Of a DNA stretch of 64,000 bases, positions 9,068-17,563 are shown piece after piece. The translations under genes were made by a program, and so were the position numbers. This DNA is from Janibacter sp. A1S7 (GTDB taxonomy: Bacteria > Actinomycetota > Actinomycetes > Actinomycetales > Dermatophilaceae), in assembly GCF_037198315.1 (NCBI RefSeq), contig NZ_CP144913.1, positions 2,480,001 to 2,544,000 on the forward strand. Reading direction: 5' to 3'. Under the pieces are notes generated by a model. That model was given only the letters and a program-made list of their open reading frames with translations, was not told where the DNA came from and did no database searches. The first letter of the stretch is position 1. Every line of letters starts with the position of its first letter.

Positions 9068-9658
9068 ATGGCCCAGATCGTTCGCCCCGACACCCGCTAC
9101 CAGCAGTCCTACCTCGCCGCGCACGACGAGTTCGACGGCGCACACCGCGATGGCGACGGCGAGTGGGAGCAGGCCGCGGACCCGGCAACAGGATTCGAGG
9201 GCTACTCCTTCACCCGTCGGGGACTGGAGGAGAAGGACGAGTTCATCCGCTTCGTCCGGGCCCGCCGTGCCGAGGAGCTACCCGGGAACCCCCGCCCCAG
9301 CGGTTACGTCCCGTGCACGTTCCTGTGGATCGTCGAGGGCGACGAGTACCTCGGCTCGATCGCGCTGCGGCACGAGCTGACGCACTTCCTGCTCGAGCAG
9401 GGCGGCCACATCGGCTACTCGATCCGCCCCACCGCCCGCCGGCAGGGCCACGCGAGCACCGCCCTGCGTCAGGTGTTGGAGCTGGCCGGCGAGATGGGGA
9501 TGGGGCGGGTGCTGATCACCTGCGACGAGGACAACGCCGCTTCCCGAACGATGATCGAGCGCGCCGGCGGCCGGTACGAGGACTCCCGCGCCGGCAGGCG
9601 CCGCTACTGGGTGACCACGATCGCGACCGACCGACCGACTGGTGCCGTCATCGGCTGA
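9068..9658 (+). CDS. GNAT-family N-acetyltransferase
   Basis: A 196-aa acetyltransferase. The acetyl-CoA loop is GYSIRPTARRQGHAS (about residues 115-129; R-x-x-G-x-A), followed by the downstream helix and VLITCDEDNAASRTMIERAGG, the usual C-terminal GNAT signature. It fits a group of predicted acetyltransferases seen in Firmicutes and actinomycetes; the substrate is unknown. Start ATG 9068 follows TACGAT by six bases, implying a leaderless mRNA. Upstream in-frame codons lie over the divergent methyltransferase promoter and are rejected. Confidence 0.85.
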   Translation: MAQIVRPDTRYQQSYLAAHDEFDGAHRDGDGEWEQAADPATGFEGYSFTRRGLEEKDEFIRFVRARRAEELPGNPRPSGYVPCTFLWIVEGDEYLGSIALRHELTHFLLEQGGHIGYSIRPTARRQGHASTALRQVLELAGEMGMGRVLITCDEDNAASRTMIERAGGRYEDSRAGRRRYWVTTIATDRPTGAVIG

Positions 9659-9676
9659 CTCCCCTACGCTCGGTCC

Positions 9677-10648
9677 ATGGCGAAGGAGCACGGTTCGGAC
9701 GTGCACCTGTCGGTCGGCGAGCGCGACGTGCGCATCTCCAGCCCCGAGAGGGTGTACTTCCCCGCCCGCGGCGAGACCAAGCTCGACCTGGCGCACTACT
9801 ACCTGTCCGTCGGCGACGGGATCCTGCGCGCGCTGCGGGAGCGACCGACGATGCTGCACCGCTTCCCCACGGGCGTGGCCGGCGACAAGGTGCACCAGAA
9901 GCGCGTGCCCAGGGGGGCCCCGGACTGGGTCGGGACGGTGCGCCTGCACTTCCCCCGGTACGACCTGCACGCCGACGAGCTGTGCCCCACCGAGCTCGCC
10001 GAGATCATCTGGGCGGTGCAGATGTCGACCGTCGAGCTGCACCCGTGGAACGTCCGACGCGACGACGTCGACCGGCCCGACGAGTGGCGGATCGACCTCG
10101 ACCCCATGCCGCGCACCCCCTTCTCCCGGGTGCGACGGGTGGCCGCCGTCGCGCACGAGATCCTTGACGAGCTGGGGATCGTCGGCTTCCCCAAGACCTC
10201 CGGCGGCTCCGGGCTGCACGTGTACGTGCGGATCGAGCCCCGGTGGGAGTTCGAGGACGTGCGAAGGGCGGCGCTCGCCTTCGCCCGCGAGGTGCAGCGC
10301 CGGGTTCCGCAGGAGGTGACGACGCAGTGGTGGCGCAAGGACCGTGACCCGGCGGCGGTCTTCGTCGACTACAACCAGAACGCGCGCGACCACACCATCG
10401 CGGCGGCGTACTCCGTGCGGGGCAACGAGCACGCGACGGTCTCGACGCCGATCACGTGGGAGGAGGTCGCCGACGTCGAGCCGGCCGACTGCACGATCGC
10501 GACCGTGCCGGAGCGCTTCGAGCGACTCGGCGACCTGCACGCGTCGATCGACGACGTCGCCCACGACCTCACGCCGCTGCTCGAGTGGGCGGAGCGGGAC
10601 GACGCGGAGGGTGCGCAGCCGCCCGCCGACCCGCAGGATCCGCACTAG
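9677..10648 (+). CDS. Stand-alone LigD-type polymerase/primase domain protein
   Basis: An archaeo-eukaryotic primase superfamily polymerase like the PolDom of bacterial ligase D, which fills gaps and adds ribonucleotides at ends during non-homologous end joining. Seen: RIDLDPMP with the metal-binding Asp-x-Asp (near residue 139), KTSGGSGLHVYV (nucleotide-binding Ser-Gly-Gly-x-Gly-x-His), and the third acidic residue in VFVDYNQN. There is no ligase or phosphoesterase domain; at 323 aa it is a separate polymerase, as in some actinomycetes where a second PolDom acts with Ku or in base-excision repair. TACGCT lies six bases before ATG 9677 (leaderless). No ku or ligase gene is nearby. Confidence 0.9.
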   Translation: MAKEHGSDVHLSVGERDVRISSPERVYFPARGETKLDLAHYYLSVGDGILRALRERPTMLHRFPTGVAGDKVHQKRVPRGAPDWVGTVRLHFPRYDLHADELCPTELAEIIWAVQMSTVELHPWNVRRDDVDRPDEWRIDLDPMPRTPFSRVRRVAAVAHEILDELGIVGFPKTSGGSGLHVYVRIEPRWEFEDVRRAALAFAREVQRRVPQEVTTQWWRKDRDPAAVFVDYNQNARDHTIAAAYSVRGNEHATVSTPITWEEVADVEPADCTIATVPERFERLGDLHASIDDVAHDLTPLLEWAERDDAEGAQPPADPQDPH

Positions 10649-10657
10649 GCTCGCGGG

Positions 10658-11137
10658 ATGAGACGCAGTCAGTCGCACCCCGCGGTCGACCGGGTCGTCA
10701 CCGCACTCGCCGAGTACGACCTGCACCCCGAGGTCGTCTGGCTCGACGATGCCGTCACGACCGCGCCGTTGGCGGCCGCAGCCCTCGGCGTGGAGGTCGG
10801 GCAGATCGCGAACTCCCTCGTCTTCACCCTCGACGACGAGCCGCTGCTCGTGCTCACCTCCGGAGCGCATCGCGTCGACACCACGTGGCTCGGCCATCGG
10901 TTGGGCGGCACGATCACCCGCGCGAGCAAGGACACCGTCAGGGCCGCGACCGGGCAGGTCATCGGCGGCGTCGCTCCCATCGGCCACCCTGCGGCCCTGC
11001 GGACGGTCGTCGACACCGAGCTCGAGCGCTACGACCAGGTGTGGGCGGCCGCCGGCCACGCGAAGACGGTCTTCCCCACGAGTTGTGCCGAGCTGCTGCG
11101 GATCACGGGCGGGACGCCGAGCCCGGTCGAGCCCTGA
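10658..11137 (+). CDS. YbaK/EbsC-family aminoacyl-tRNA deacylase-like protein
   Basis: A 159-aa protein of the YbaK/ProX editing-domain family, which hydrolyses mischarged aminoacyl-tRNAs such as Cys-tRNA(Pro) or Ala-tRNA(Pro). The conserved lysine and pocket region are visible in RASKDTVRAATGQVIGGVAPIGH, typical of family members. Which mischarged tRNA it edits cannot be read from sequence. TAGGCT lies exactly six bases before ATG 10658, so this gene too is probably leaderless and can be transcribed apart from the polymerase gene nine bases upstream. Confidence 0.85.
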   Translation: MRRSQSHPAVDRVVTALAEYDLHPEVVWLDDAVTTAPLAAAALGVEVGQIANSLVFTLDDEPLLVLTSGAHRVDTTWLGHRLGGTITRASKDTVRAATGQVIGGVAPIGHPAALRTVVDTELERYDQVWAAAGHAKTVFPTSCAELLRITGGTPSPVEP

Positions 11138-11144
11138 CCATTCC

Positions 11145-11471
11145 TCAGCGGCGCAGGGCCGCGTCCACCCAGTGGGTCAGGTCCACGTCGTCCTCGACCG
11201 CATCCCCAGAGACGTCGAGCCAGCTGGGCCCCATCTCCTTCTCACCCATCAACGCCTGCTGCGCGTACCAGGGGCCGGCGTCACGCAGCAGGGTCTCACC
11301 CTCGTGCGGGTCGACCCGGACGAGCAGGCCGCCCCCGCCGCGGACCCCGAGCGCGATGGCCCCGCCCACCAAGAAGATCAGCGAGCCGAACATGCGCTTC
11401 TCCTCCCACTCGACGCCCCGATCGGACAGGGATGAGCGCACGCGGTTCGCCAAGTCCTCGTCGATGGCCAC
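11145..11471 (-). CDS. TfoX N-terminal-domain protein
   Basis: A 108-aa protein matching the TfoX_N fold: [33 protein letters not shown] is the characteristic KxMFGG...F and G-x-hydrophobic-VRV pattern near residues 24-56. In gamma-proteobacteria TfoX/Sxy activates competence genes, but it needs the C-terminal domain there. Small TfoX_N proteins are common in actinomycetes and have no known role, so competence must not be assumed. Start GTG 11471 encodes [10 protein letters not shown]; only nine bases separate it from an ATG (11481) on the other strand. Convergent with the YbaK-like gene. Confidence 0.75.
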   Translation of the reverse strand: MAIDEDLANRVRSSLSDRGVEWEEKRMFGSLIFLVGGAIALGVRGGGGLLVRVDPHEGETLLRDAGPWYAQQALMGEKEMGPSWLDVSGDAVEDDVDLTHWVDAALRR

Positions 11472-11504
11472 GGATCCACCATGGCAGATGTCTATGGTGG
11501 GCAG

Positions 11505-12335
11505 GTGCCTGAGCCAGTCCCTCTCCCCCACCCGGTGACGGGTACGCCCTTCGCCTCGCCGGTGGAGCCGGGCACCGGCTGGCCGGACGACGTGGCCGAC
11601 TGCGACACTCCCGTGGCCCGCACCAACGCACAGGTGCGCCGCCTGGCGAAGGGAGCGGTCGGCCCCACGGACCTGGACGCACGCATCTCCGTCTGCCGAG
11701 CGTGCCCGCGTCTGGTGGCCTGGCGGGAGGAGGTCGCGCTGACCAAGCGGGCCGCCTTCGCCGAGGAACCCTACTGGGGCCGATCGGTGCCCGCGTTCGG
11801 GCCGACAGACGCCCCGGTGGTCATCGTCGGTCTCGCCCCCGCGGCCCATGGAGCCAACCGCACGGGCCGCATGTTCACCGGTGACCGCTCCGGCGACTGG
11901 CTCTACGGCGCCCTGCACCGCGCCGGGTACGCGAGCCAGTCCGAGTCCTGGGCCGCCGGCGACGGGCTCGAGCTGGATGGGGTCCGGATCATCGCCCCCG
12001 TCAGGTGTGCGCCGCCGCAGAACAAGCCGACCACGCAGGAGAAGCGCACCTGCGCACCGTGGCTCGACGCCGACCTCGCGCTGAGCGCACCACACGTCCG
12101 CTCGATCCTGTGCCTCGGCTCGATCGGCTGGGACACGACGATCGCCGGTGTGCGCCATGCCGGGTGGGCGGTCCCCCGCCCGAAGCCGACGTTCGGCCAC
12201 GGCGCCCGAGCCACCCTGCGCACTCCCGAGGGTCGGGAGGTCGCCCTCGTCGGGAGCTACCACGTCAGCCAGCAGAACACCTTCACCGGCAAGCTCACCC
12301 AGACGATGCTCGACGAGGTCATCGCCTCGCTGTGA
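11505..12335 (+). CDS. udgB: Family 5 uracil-DNA glycosylase (UdgB type)
   Basis: Removes uracil, and often hypoxanthine or ethenocytosine, from DNA in base-excision repair. Counting from GTG 11505, Cys64, Cys67, Cys168 and Cys183 are placed as the 4Fe-4S ligands of family 4/5 enzymes ([26 protein letters not shown]). Motif A is [18 protein letters not shown], where Ala-Ala replaces the catalytic Asp/Asn of other families as in family 5, and motif B is [15 protein letters not shown]. Length is 276 aa. I prefer GTG 11505 because TATGGT (11493-11498) stands six bases before it; an in-frame ATG at 11481 would add eight residues. Confidence 0.9.
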   Translation: MPEPVPLPHPVTGTPFASPVEPGTGWPDDVADCDTPVARTNAQVRRLAKGAVGPTDLDARISVCRACPRLVAWREEVALTKRAAFAEEPYWGRSVPAFGPTDAPVVIVGLAPAAHGANRTGRMFTGDRSGDWLYGALHRAGYASQSESWAAGDGLELDGVRIIAPVRCAPPQNKPTTQEKRTCAPWLDADLALSAPHVRSILCLGSIGWDTTIAGVRHAGWAVPRPKPTFGHGARATLRTPEGREVALVGSYHVSQQNTFTGKLTQTMLDEVIASL

Positions 12336-12356
12336 CTCACGTCCTATCGTGAGGAC

Positions 12357-13346
12357 ATGACCACCACCACTGCACTCGTCGTCACCCGCCACGGAGGGCC
12401 AGAGGTCCTCGAGGTCCAGGAACGGGAGGTGCCCACGCCCGGACCCGGGGAAGCGCTCGTCGAGGTGGCCGCCGGTGGGGTGAACTTCATCGACGCCTAC
12501 CAGCGCGCGGGCATCTACCCGACCGAGCCGCCGTACGTGCCCGGCTTCGAGGCCGCCGGCACCGTGCGGGCCGTCGGTGACGACGCGGCTGTCTCCGTCG
12601 GCGACCGGGTCGCGTGGTCGATGACCATCGGCCTGCACGCCGGCATGGTGCTGGCGGACTCGCAGCGGCTGCTGCCCGTCCCGGACGGAGTGGACCTCGA
12701 GACCGCAGCGGCCGCCACGCTGCAGGGCATGACAGCCCACGCCCTGGTGACCGACGTGTACCGCGTCGCCGACGGCACCGTCGCACTGGTGCACGCTGCC
12801 GCCGGCGGGGTCGGACAACTGCTCACCCAGATGATCGTCAGCCGCGGCGGCCACGTCATCGCCACCGCCGGGTCCGCGGCGAAGCTGGAGATCGCCCGCT
12901 CACGCGGCGCCGCCGAGACGATCGACTACTCCGAGGTGGACGACCTGTCCGGGTCGGTGCGGGAGGCCGCCCAGCGCCTCGGTGCGACGAAGGGCGTCGA
13001 CGTGGCCTACGACGGAGTCGGCCGGGCGACCTTCGACGACTCGCTCGCATCGTTGCGCCCGCGCGGGACCATGGTCCTCTTCGGGGGCGCGTCCGGCCAG
13101 GTCCCCCCCTTCGACCTGCAGCGGCTCAACTCGGGCGGGTCGCTGTACGTCACCCGGCCGAGCCTGGCGCACTTCATCGCCGAGCGGGAGGAACTTATCA
13201 TGCGCGGGCGTGAGCTGTTCGCCGAGATCGACTCCGGGCGCCTGGACATCGCCATCGGCGGCCGCTACCCCTTCGCCGAGGCCGCCGAGGCCTACCGCGC
13301 GCTTGAGGGTCGGGAGACGACCGGCAAGCTGCTGCTCATCCCCTGA
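12357..13346 (+). CDS. NADPH:quinone oxidoreductase, zeta-crystallin type
   Basis: A zinc-free medium-chain dehydrogenase/reductase (329 aa) that reduces quinones or enones with NADPH. The catalytic-domain start carries GVNFIDAYQRAGIYPTE and PYVPGFEAAGTV, and the nucleotide-binding loop is ALVHAAAGGVGQLLTQM (A-A-x-G-G-V-G, near 145-157), diagnostic of the QOR (qorA-like) branch. No zinc-ligand cysteines are present. TATCGT six bases before ATG 12357 indicates a leaderless transcript. A large inverted repeat follows at 13402-13488. Confidence 0.9.
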   Translation: MTTTTALVVTRHGGPEVLEVQEREVPTPGPGEALVEVAAGGVNFIDAYQRAGIYPTEPPYVPGFEAAGTVRAVGDDAAVSVGDRVAWSMTIGLHAGMVLADSQRLLPVPDGVDLETAAAATLQGMTAHALVTDVYRVADGTVALVHAAAGGVGQLLTQMIVSRGGHVIATAGSAAKLEIARSRGAAETIDYSEVDDLSGSVREAAQRLGATKGVDVAYDGVGRATFDDSLASLRPRGTMVLFGGASGQVPPFDLQRLNSGGSLYVTRPSLAHFIAEREELIMRGRELFAEIDSGRLDIAIGGRYPFAEAAEAYRALEGRETTGKLLLIP

Positions 13347-13401
13347 CCGCGTGTCGAGGCGCGGTGGTGGAGGTCATCGCGTGGGTGGTGCGCCGGGGCG
13401 C

Positions 13402-13488
13402 GGTGTGTCGTACTGCAGTTCACGCTCGGCATGACGGGATCCGGCGGAGCCGACGACTGCCTCGGCATGGACTGCAGTACGACACACC
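13402..13488. repeat. Perfect 18-base inverted repeat with 51-base loop between convergent genes
   Basis: GGTGTGTCGTACTGCAGT (13402-13419) is exactly complementary to 13471-13488. Each inner arm end, ACTGCAGT, is itself a palindrome. The loop contains two copies of CTCGGCATG (about 13425-13433 and 13461-13469). It sits between the convergent quinone oxidoreductase and a membrane protein gene. It could be a bidirectional terminator or a REP/MITE-like element; no adjacent transposase is seen. Confidence 0.7.
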
Positions 13489-13494
13489 CTCAGG

Positions 13495-13830
13495 TCACCA
13501 GAGGAAGGCGATGAGCGCGTTGACCACCGCAATCGCTGCGGCAGCGATCGCCAGTGGCATGCCGTTCTCGCCGCGCTTGTTCTTGCCGTTGCCGATCTCG
13601 GCGCAGGCCAGGACGGCGATCATGACCACGAGCTTGGTGCCGATCTTGGCGTGGTTGACCGGATCGTCCCCGGCCTCGGCGATGCCGGTGAGCCCGAGGC
13701 CCACGAGCAACTGGATGCGGGCACTCCAGATCTGGATGACGTGGACACGGCCGGCGACGGCAGGAGCGATGACGATCGCCACCATCGCCAGCATGTGCAG
13801 GATGTAGAGGACGAGTCGCAGGGTATCCAT
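13495..13830 (-). CDS. Small four-helix integral membrane protein
   Basis: A 111-aa membrane protein of unknown function. Four hydrophobic segments are visible: about 3-25 (with LYILHMLAMVAIVIAPA), 36-50, 62-77 and 92-110. A His in the first helix and a conserved-looking HVIQIWSARIQLLVGL loop recall small heme- or copper-membrane proteins, but no family assignment is safe. ATG 13830 follows TAGGGT by six bases, so it is probably leaderless and can be expressed apart from the Nudix gene just upstream (ending 13840); a GTG two codons earlier is in frame. Confidence 0.75.
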   Translation of the reverse strand: MDTLRLVLYILHMLAMVAIVIAPAVAGRVHVIQIWSARIQLLVGLGLTGIAEAGDDPVNHAKIGTKLVVMIAVLACAEIGNGKNKRGENGMPLAIAAAAIAVVNALIAFLW

Positions 13831-13839
13831 GGCCACACC

Positions 13840-14508
13840 CTAGGTCTCCCGGTCCCGGTCAGCGGCACCGGCTCGACCGACCTCCGCCGGGAGGTGCGGG
13901 AGCGCCGTCCCGATCATCGCCGTCTGCGGCAGGTCCGACAACCGGTCGAGCGAGACCCATGCCGCGGCCCCGGTCGAGCCATCGATCTCGACGACCCGGG
14001 CCGCCTGGGGCTGCGGGCAGTGGGCCAGGTAGACCAGACGCACCGCGTGGAAGTCCTCGTCCGCGTCCACGTGGTGCGTCGACTGCACCTGCACCAGGTC
14101 ACCGACCTCGACGTGCTGGCCGGTCTCCTCGTGGACCTCGCGGACGACCGCATCCCGCGGTTCCTCGTACGGGTCCACGCCACCACCCGGCAGCGTCCAC
14201 AGCCCACCGGCCCCGCCACCGACCCAGGCGGCCAGACGTGACACGAGCAGCTGGGCGCCATCGAGCACGAGCGCGTACGCCGCGACCCGCCGCAGCACGG
14301 TTGCTCCGCGGCCGGCCATCCCGAGCTCGGGCCCGGGTACGGCCTCGTCGAGCGCCTCGACCGCGTAGTGCACCTCGACGCAGCCGTCGGCACCGAGCAC
14401 GGAGCGCACCGGCTGACCGGTCAGGCCCTGCTCGGCCAGCAGGTCCACCGGGTCCTGGCCGTGGCGCAGCGGCCAGCGCCGGCCCCCGGCCACGATGACG
14501 ACGCTCAT
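13840..14508 (-). CDS. Nudix hydrolase with unassigned N-terminal region
   Basis: A pyrophosphohydrolase of the Nudix superfamily (222 aa). The Nudix box is GGVDPYEEPRDAVVREVHEETG (G-x5-E-x7-REVHEE-x-G), complete with all metal-binding glutamates. About 80 residues precede the Nudix fold (starting MSVVIVAGGRRWPLRHGQDP) and resemble nothing I can name; they may bind a substrate or partner. ATG 14508 overlaps the TGA of the glycosyltransferase gene as ATGA, so translation is coupled and the substrate may be a nucleotide-sugar-related diphosphate; that is inference from context. Confidence 0.85.
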   Translation of the reverse strand: MSVVIVAGGRRWPLRHGQDPVDLLAEQGLTGQPVRSVLGADGCVEVHYAVEALDEAVPGPELGMAGRGATVLRRVAAYALVLDGAQLLVSRLAAWVGGGAGGLWTLPGGGVDPYEEPRDAVVREVHEETGQHVEVGDLVQVQSTHHVDADEDFHAVRLVYLAHCPQPQAARVVEIDGSTGAAAWVSLDRLSDLPQTAMIGTALPHLPAEVGRAGAADRDRET

Positions 14509-15611
14509 GCACCCGCCCGCAGGTACTCGCCGACCACGAGGTCCGCGATCTGCTCCCACGACTGGCTCGGTGGGGTGCTCGCGTTGTGCCCCGCGATGCG
14601 GGTGCGCAGGGTCGAGTCGGCGGTCAGTCGCACGAGGGCATCGGCGAGCCCCGCGTCATCAGCGGCGAGCAGACCGCTGACCCCGTCGGTGATCACCTCA
14701 CCGACCCCCGAGTCGGCCCGGGCGATGACGGGCAGTCCGGTGGTGCGGGCCTCCAGGGCCGCGATCCCGAAGGCCTCCAACCTCGTCGTCGAGAGGTAGA
14801 CGTCGCATTCCCGGTAGTGGCCGGCCAACTCGGATCGGGACACGCTCCCCCGCCACCGCACGACGTCGCCGAGTCCCAGTGCAGCACTGTGGGATTCGAG
14901 CAGGGCGCGCATCGCGCCGTCCCCGAAGACGTCGAGTACCAGAGCGCCCGGCCCCACGCGCGCGTGCGCGTCGGCCACCACCCGCAGCAGCGCACCGACG
15001 CGCTTGCGTGGCGCCAGCCGGGTGGCCGTGACGACGCGCAGCGGCCGCGCCGTGGACCGCACCGGTCCGGCCGGCCACTCCCCCGGGGCGATGCCGTTGG
15101 GTACGACGCCCACCGGCACCCCCGGCGCCGCGTGACGCACTCCGGCCGCCGCGAGGTCGGAGACCGCGGACAGCACTGCTCCCTGTCCGGTCCACGTCCG
15201 CAGCGCCGGTCGCAGGGTCAGCGCCGCCTTGTCCAGGACGCAGTGGAAGGTCAGCGCCGTCGGCATCCCCAGCCCCGTCGTCACCCGTGCCATGTCCCAG
15301 GCGAAGGGGGACACCACACCCAGGTGGACGTGCGCGACGTCGAACCCGCCGCCCTGCAACCGGGCGCGCACCATCGGTGGCGCCATCGGGTTGACCGGGA
15401 TGTCACGGGGCAGCTGGAGCGCCATCCGGTGCACCGGGATGCCGTCGACGGTCTCGACCGTCCCGCCACGTTCCCCCTTCGCCCCACGCGTGGCGGTGAA
15501 GACCTCGACCTCGTGCCCGGCCGCCTGCAGGTGCACGGCGAGGTCGCTGACCTGTGACTCGATCCCACCGGTGCGCGGCGGGTAGCAGTCGGAGAGGAGG
15601 GCGACCTTCAC
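14505..15611 (-). CDS. Glycosyltransferase family 4 (GT-B)
   Basis: A 368-aa GT-B retaining glycosyltransferase. The N-terminal domain has VKVALLSDCYPPRTGGIESQ (the usual GT4 start) and HVHLGVVSPFAW. The C-terminal nucleotide-sugar domain has RLAPRKRVGALL and the E-x7-E signature in STTRLEAFGIAALEARTTGLPVI. Close folds are mannosyl- and glucosyltransferases for phosphatidylinositol or other lipid acceptors. Start GTG 15611 is chosen because VKVALLSDCYPPRTGG is the family N-terminus and CACTCT lies six bases before it. Operon with the Nudix gene (ATGA overlap). It faces a PIG-L deacetylase and a flippase-like gene, suggesting a shared glycoconjugate pathway. Confidence 0.87.
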   Translation of the reverse strand: MKVALLSDCYPPRTGGIESQVSDLAVHLQAAGHEVEVFTATRGAKGERGGTVETVDGIPVHRMALQLPRDIPVNPMAPPMVRARLQGGGFDVAHVHLGVVSPFAWDMARVTTGLGMPTALTFHCVLDKAALTLRPALRTWTGQGAVLSAVSDLAAAGVRHAAPGVPVGVVPNGIAPGEWPAGPVRSTARPLRVVTATRLAPRKRVGALLRVVADAHARVGPGALVLDVFGDGAMRALLESHSAALGLGDVVRWRGSVSRSELAGHYRECDVYLSTTRLEAFGIAALEARTTGLPVIARADSGVGEVITDGVSGLLAADDAGLADALVRLTADSTLRTRIAGHNASTPPSQSWEQIADLVVGEYLRAGA

Positions 15612-15653
15612 ACTCCCAGAGTGCCATGGGACTCGTGTGGAACAGTTGTCCCG

Positions 15654-16505
15654 ATGGACCAGCCAGCCGCGCGCCGCACCCTCGTGGTCTTCCACGCCCA
15701 CCCCGACGACGAGGCCCTGCTGACCGCGGGCACGATGGCCGGGGCGGCGGCCGAGGGACACCGCGTGGTCCTCGTGGTCGCCACGGACGGTGCGCTCGGA
15801 CTGACCGACGAGACCACCCACGGCGCGAAGGGGGCGGCCCTCGCCGCGACCCGGGGCCGGGAGCTGGTGGCGAGCGCCGGCGCGCTCGGTGTCGCGCGCA
15901 TCGTCCAGCTCGGCCACGCCGACAGCGGCAGCGACCCGGATCTCCTCCCCGACCCCCCGAGCGGCCGTCGCTTCGTGCGCGTACCACTCGACGAGGCGGC
16001 CGAAGCCCTCACCGCCGTCCTCCTGGAGGAGCGCGCCGATGTGCTCACGACGTACGACCCCCGCGGCGGGTACGGCCACCGCGACCACGTGCGCGTGCAC
16101 GAGGTCGGGGCCCGGGCCGCTGAGCTCGCCCGCGAGAGAGGTCTACCGGTGACGGTGCTGTGGGCGACCGTGCCGCGCGAGCTGCTCTGCCGCGCCATCG
16201 ACCTCGCCGCGAGGGTCTACCGCTTCCCCCCTCAGTTCGACCGGTCGAGCTTCGACCGGGCCTACTGCGCCGGTGCCGAGATCACCCACCGCGTCCCGGT
16301 GCGCCGGCACGCGAGGGCCAAGCGGGCCGCGATGCGCGCCCACGCCAGTCAGGCCGCGGGCCCCGCCGGCGCAGACCGCACGCTCGGGATGCTGGCACGC
16401 ATCCCCCGCCCGCTCTTCGATCTCGTCTTCCGTCGTGAGTGGTTCCTCGACCCGGCGGCACCGCCGGGCACGAGCCGCACCGACCCCTTCGACGGGCTGG
16501 CATGA
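15654..16505 (+). CDS. PIG-L family deacetylase (GlcNAc deacetylase-like)
   Basis: A zinc-dependent N-deacetylase of the PIG-L/MshB/Mca superfamily (283 aa). The HPDDE motif (His-Pro-Asp-Asp, near residue 16) and the second metal-site segment GGYGHRDHVRVHEVG (near 139) are both intact. It differs from the mca gene in this window (60699) and from MshB in its C-terminal part, which lacks mycothiol-type motifs, so a lipid- or polysaccharide-linked N-acetyl sugar is a more likely substrate. Start ATG 15654. The last codons overlap the following membrane protein gene as ATGA, so the two are coupled. Confidence 0.88.
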   Translation: MDQPAARRTLVVFHAHPDDEALLTAGTMAGAAAEGHRVVLVVATDGALGLTDETTHGAKGAALAATRGRELVASAGALGVARIVQLGHADSGSDPDLLPDPPSGRRFVRVPLDEAAEALTAVLLEERADVLTTYDPRGGYGHRDHVRVHEVGARAAELARERGLPVTVLWATVPRELLCRAIDLAARVYRFPPQFDRSSFDRAYCAGAEITHRVPVRRHARAKRAAMRAHASQAAGPAGADRTLGMLARIPRPLFDLVFRREWFLDPAAPPGTSRTDPFDGLA

Positions 16506-17560
16506 GCGGGGCATCCGACCGTCCGCGCACGCCACCTGCCCTGCGCGTCGTCCAGGTCGTCCTCGGTCTCGGGCTGGCGGGAGCCCTGCTGTGGTGGGGG
16601 CTGCCCTTCTTCGCGCAGACGACATGGGCCGAGGTCGGCGACGTGCTCGCCGGGGTGTCGCCCTGGAAGGCCGCGCTCTTCACGGGCTTCGTCGTCGCCG
16701 GTCTGTACTGCTACACCTTCGTCATGACCGGGGCCATGCCCGAGTTGAGCCACCCCCGGGCCCTGATCCTCAATGTCTGCGGCTCCTCGGTCTCCAACCT
16801 GCTGCCCGGCGGTGGTGCCGTCGGACTCGCCGCCACGTTCTACATCGCCAAGTCGTGGGGGTTCACCGTCTCGAGCGTGACGACGATGGCGGTCGTCACG
16901 GGGGTGTGGAACGTCCTCGCCCGTGCTGCACTGCCCGTCATCGCGATCATCGGCCTCTCCTGGGGCACGCAGGACCTCCCGTCGTCCATGCAGGACGCGG
17001 CCTGGGCGGCGATCATCACCGGCGCCGTCGTCGTGGGTCTCTTCGTCATCGCGATCGCCACCGATGCGGGAGCGCGGGCCCTCGGGCGGGGGCTGGACCG
17101 ACTGGTTCGCCTGGTCCGTCGCCGGCACCGCGACGGGATCGAACGCGGCCTGACCGGACTGCGGGCGCAGATCGCGGGGACGGTGCGCACCGGGTGGCTG
17201 TCCATGACCCTGGGCATGGTCGGCTTCTTCGGCCTGTACTACGTGCTCTTCCTGCTGTGCATGTCCACCACTGGGGTGGAGCTGCCTTTCGGGCAGCTCT
17301 TCGCGGCGTACGCGATCGGCCGTCTGCTCACCGCGGTCGGGGTCACACCGGGTGGGTTGGGGGTGACCGAGGCCGGTACCGTCGCGGCCCTGGTCGCCTG
17401 GGGCGCCGATCCGGCCGCGGCCATGGCGGGGGTCGTGATCTTCACGATCTTCACCCACCTGCTCGAGGTGCCGCTCGGGGCGATCGGGTGGGTCGCGTGG
17501 AGCATCATGCCCCGGGCCGGTCGCGACGAGATCACCGCGGCCGCCGAGGCGGAGCGCTGA
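16502..17560 (+). CDS. Flippase-like integral membrane protein (LPG synthase TM / UPF0104 family)
   Basis: A 352-aa polytopic protein of the AglD/MprF-N family, members of which flip or transfer lipids and glycolipids. About eight membrane segments are seen, with the family motifs VSNLLPGGGAVGLAATFY (near 98-115) and, toward the C-terminus, TAVGVTPGGLGVTEAG (near 279-294). There is no C-terminal lysyl-transferase domain as in full MprF. ATG 16502 overlaps the deacetylase stop, so the pair is co-translated; that suggests it moves or anchors the product of the deacetylase. It ends three bases before the convergent gatD stop, with no terminator between. Confidence 0.85.
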   Translation: MSGASDRPRTPPALRVVQVVLGLGLAGALLWWGLPFFAQTTWAEVGDVLAGVSPWKAALFTGFVVAGLYCYTFVMTGAMPELSHPRALILNVCGSSVSNLLPGGGAVGLAATFYIAKSWGFTVSSVTTMAVVTGVWNVLARAALPVIAIIGLSWGTQDLPSSMQDAAWAAIITGAVVVGLFVIAIATDAGARALGRGLDRLVRLVRRRHRDGIERGLTGLRAQIAGTVRTGWLSMTLGMVGFFGLYYVLFLLCMSTTGVELPFGQLFAAYAIGRLLTAVGVTPGGLGVTEAGTVAALVAWGADPAAAMAGVVIFTIFTHLLEVPLGAIGWVAWSIMPRAGRDEITAAAEAER

Positions 17561-17563
17561 GCC

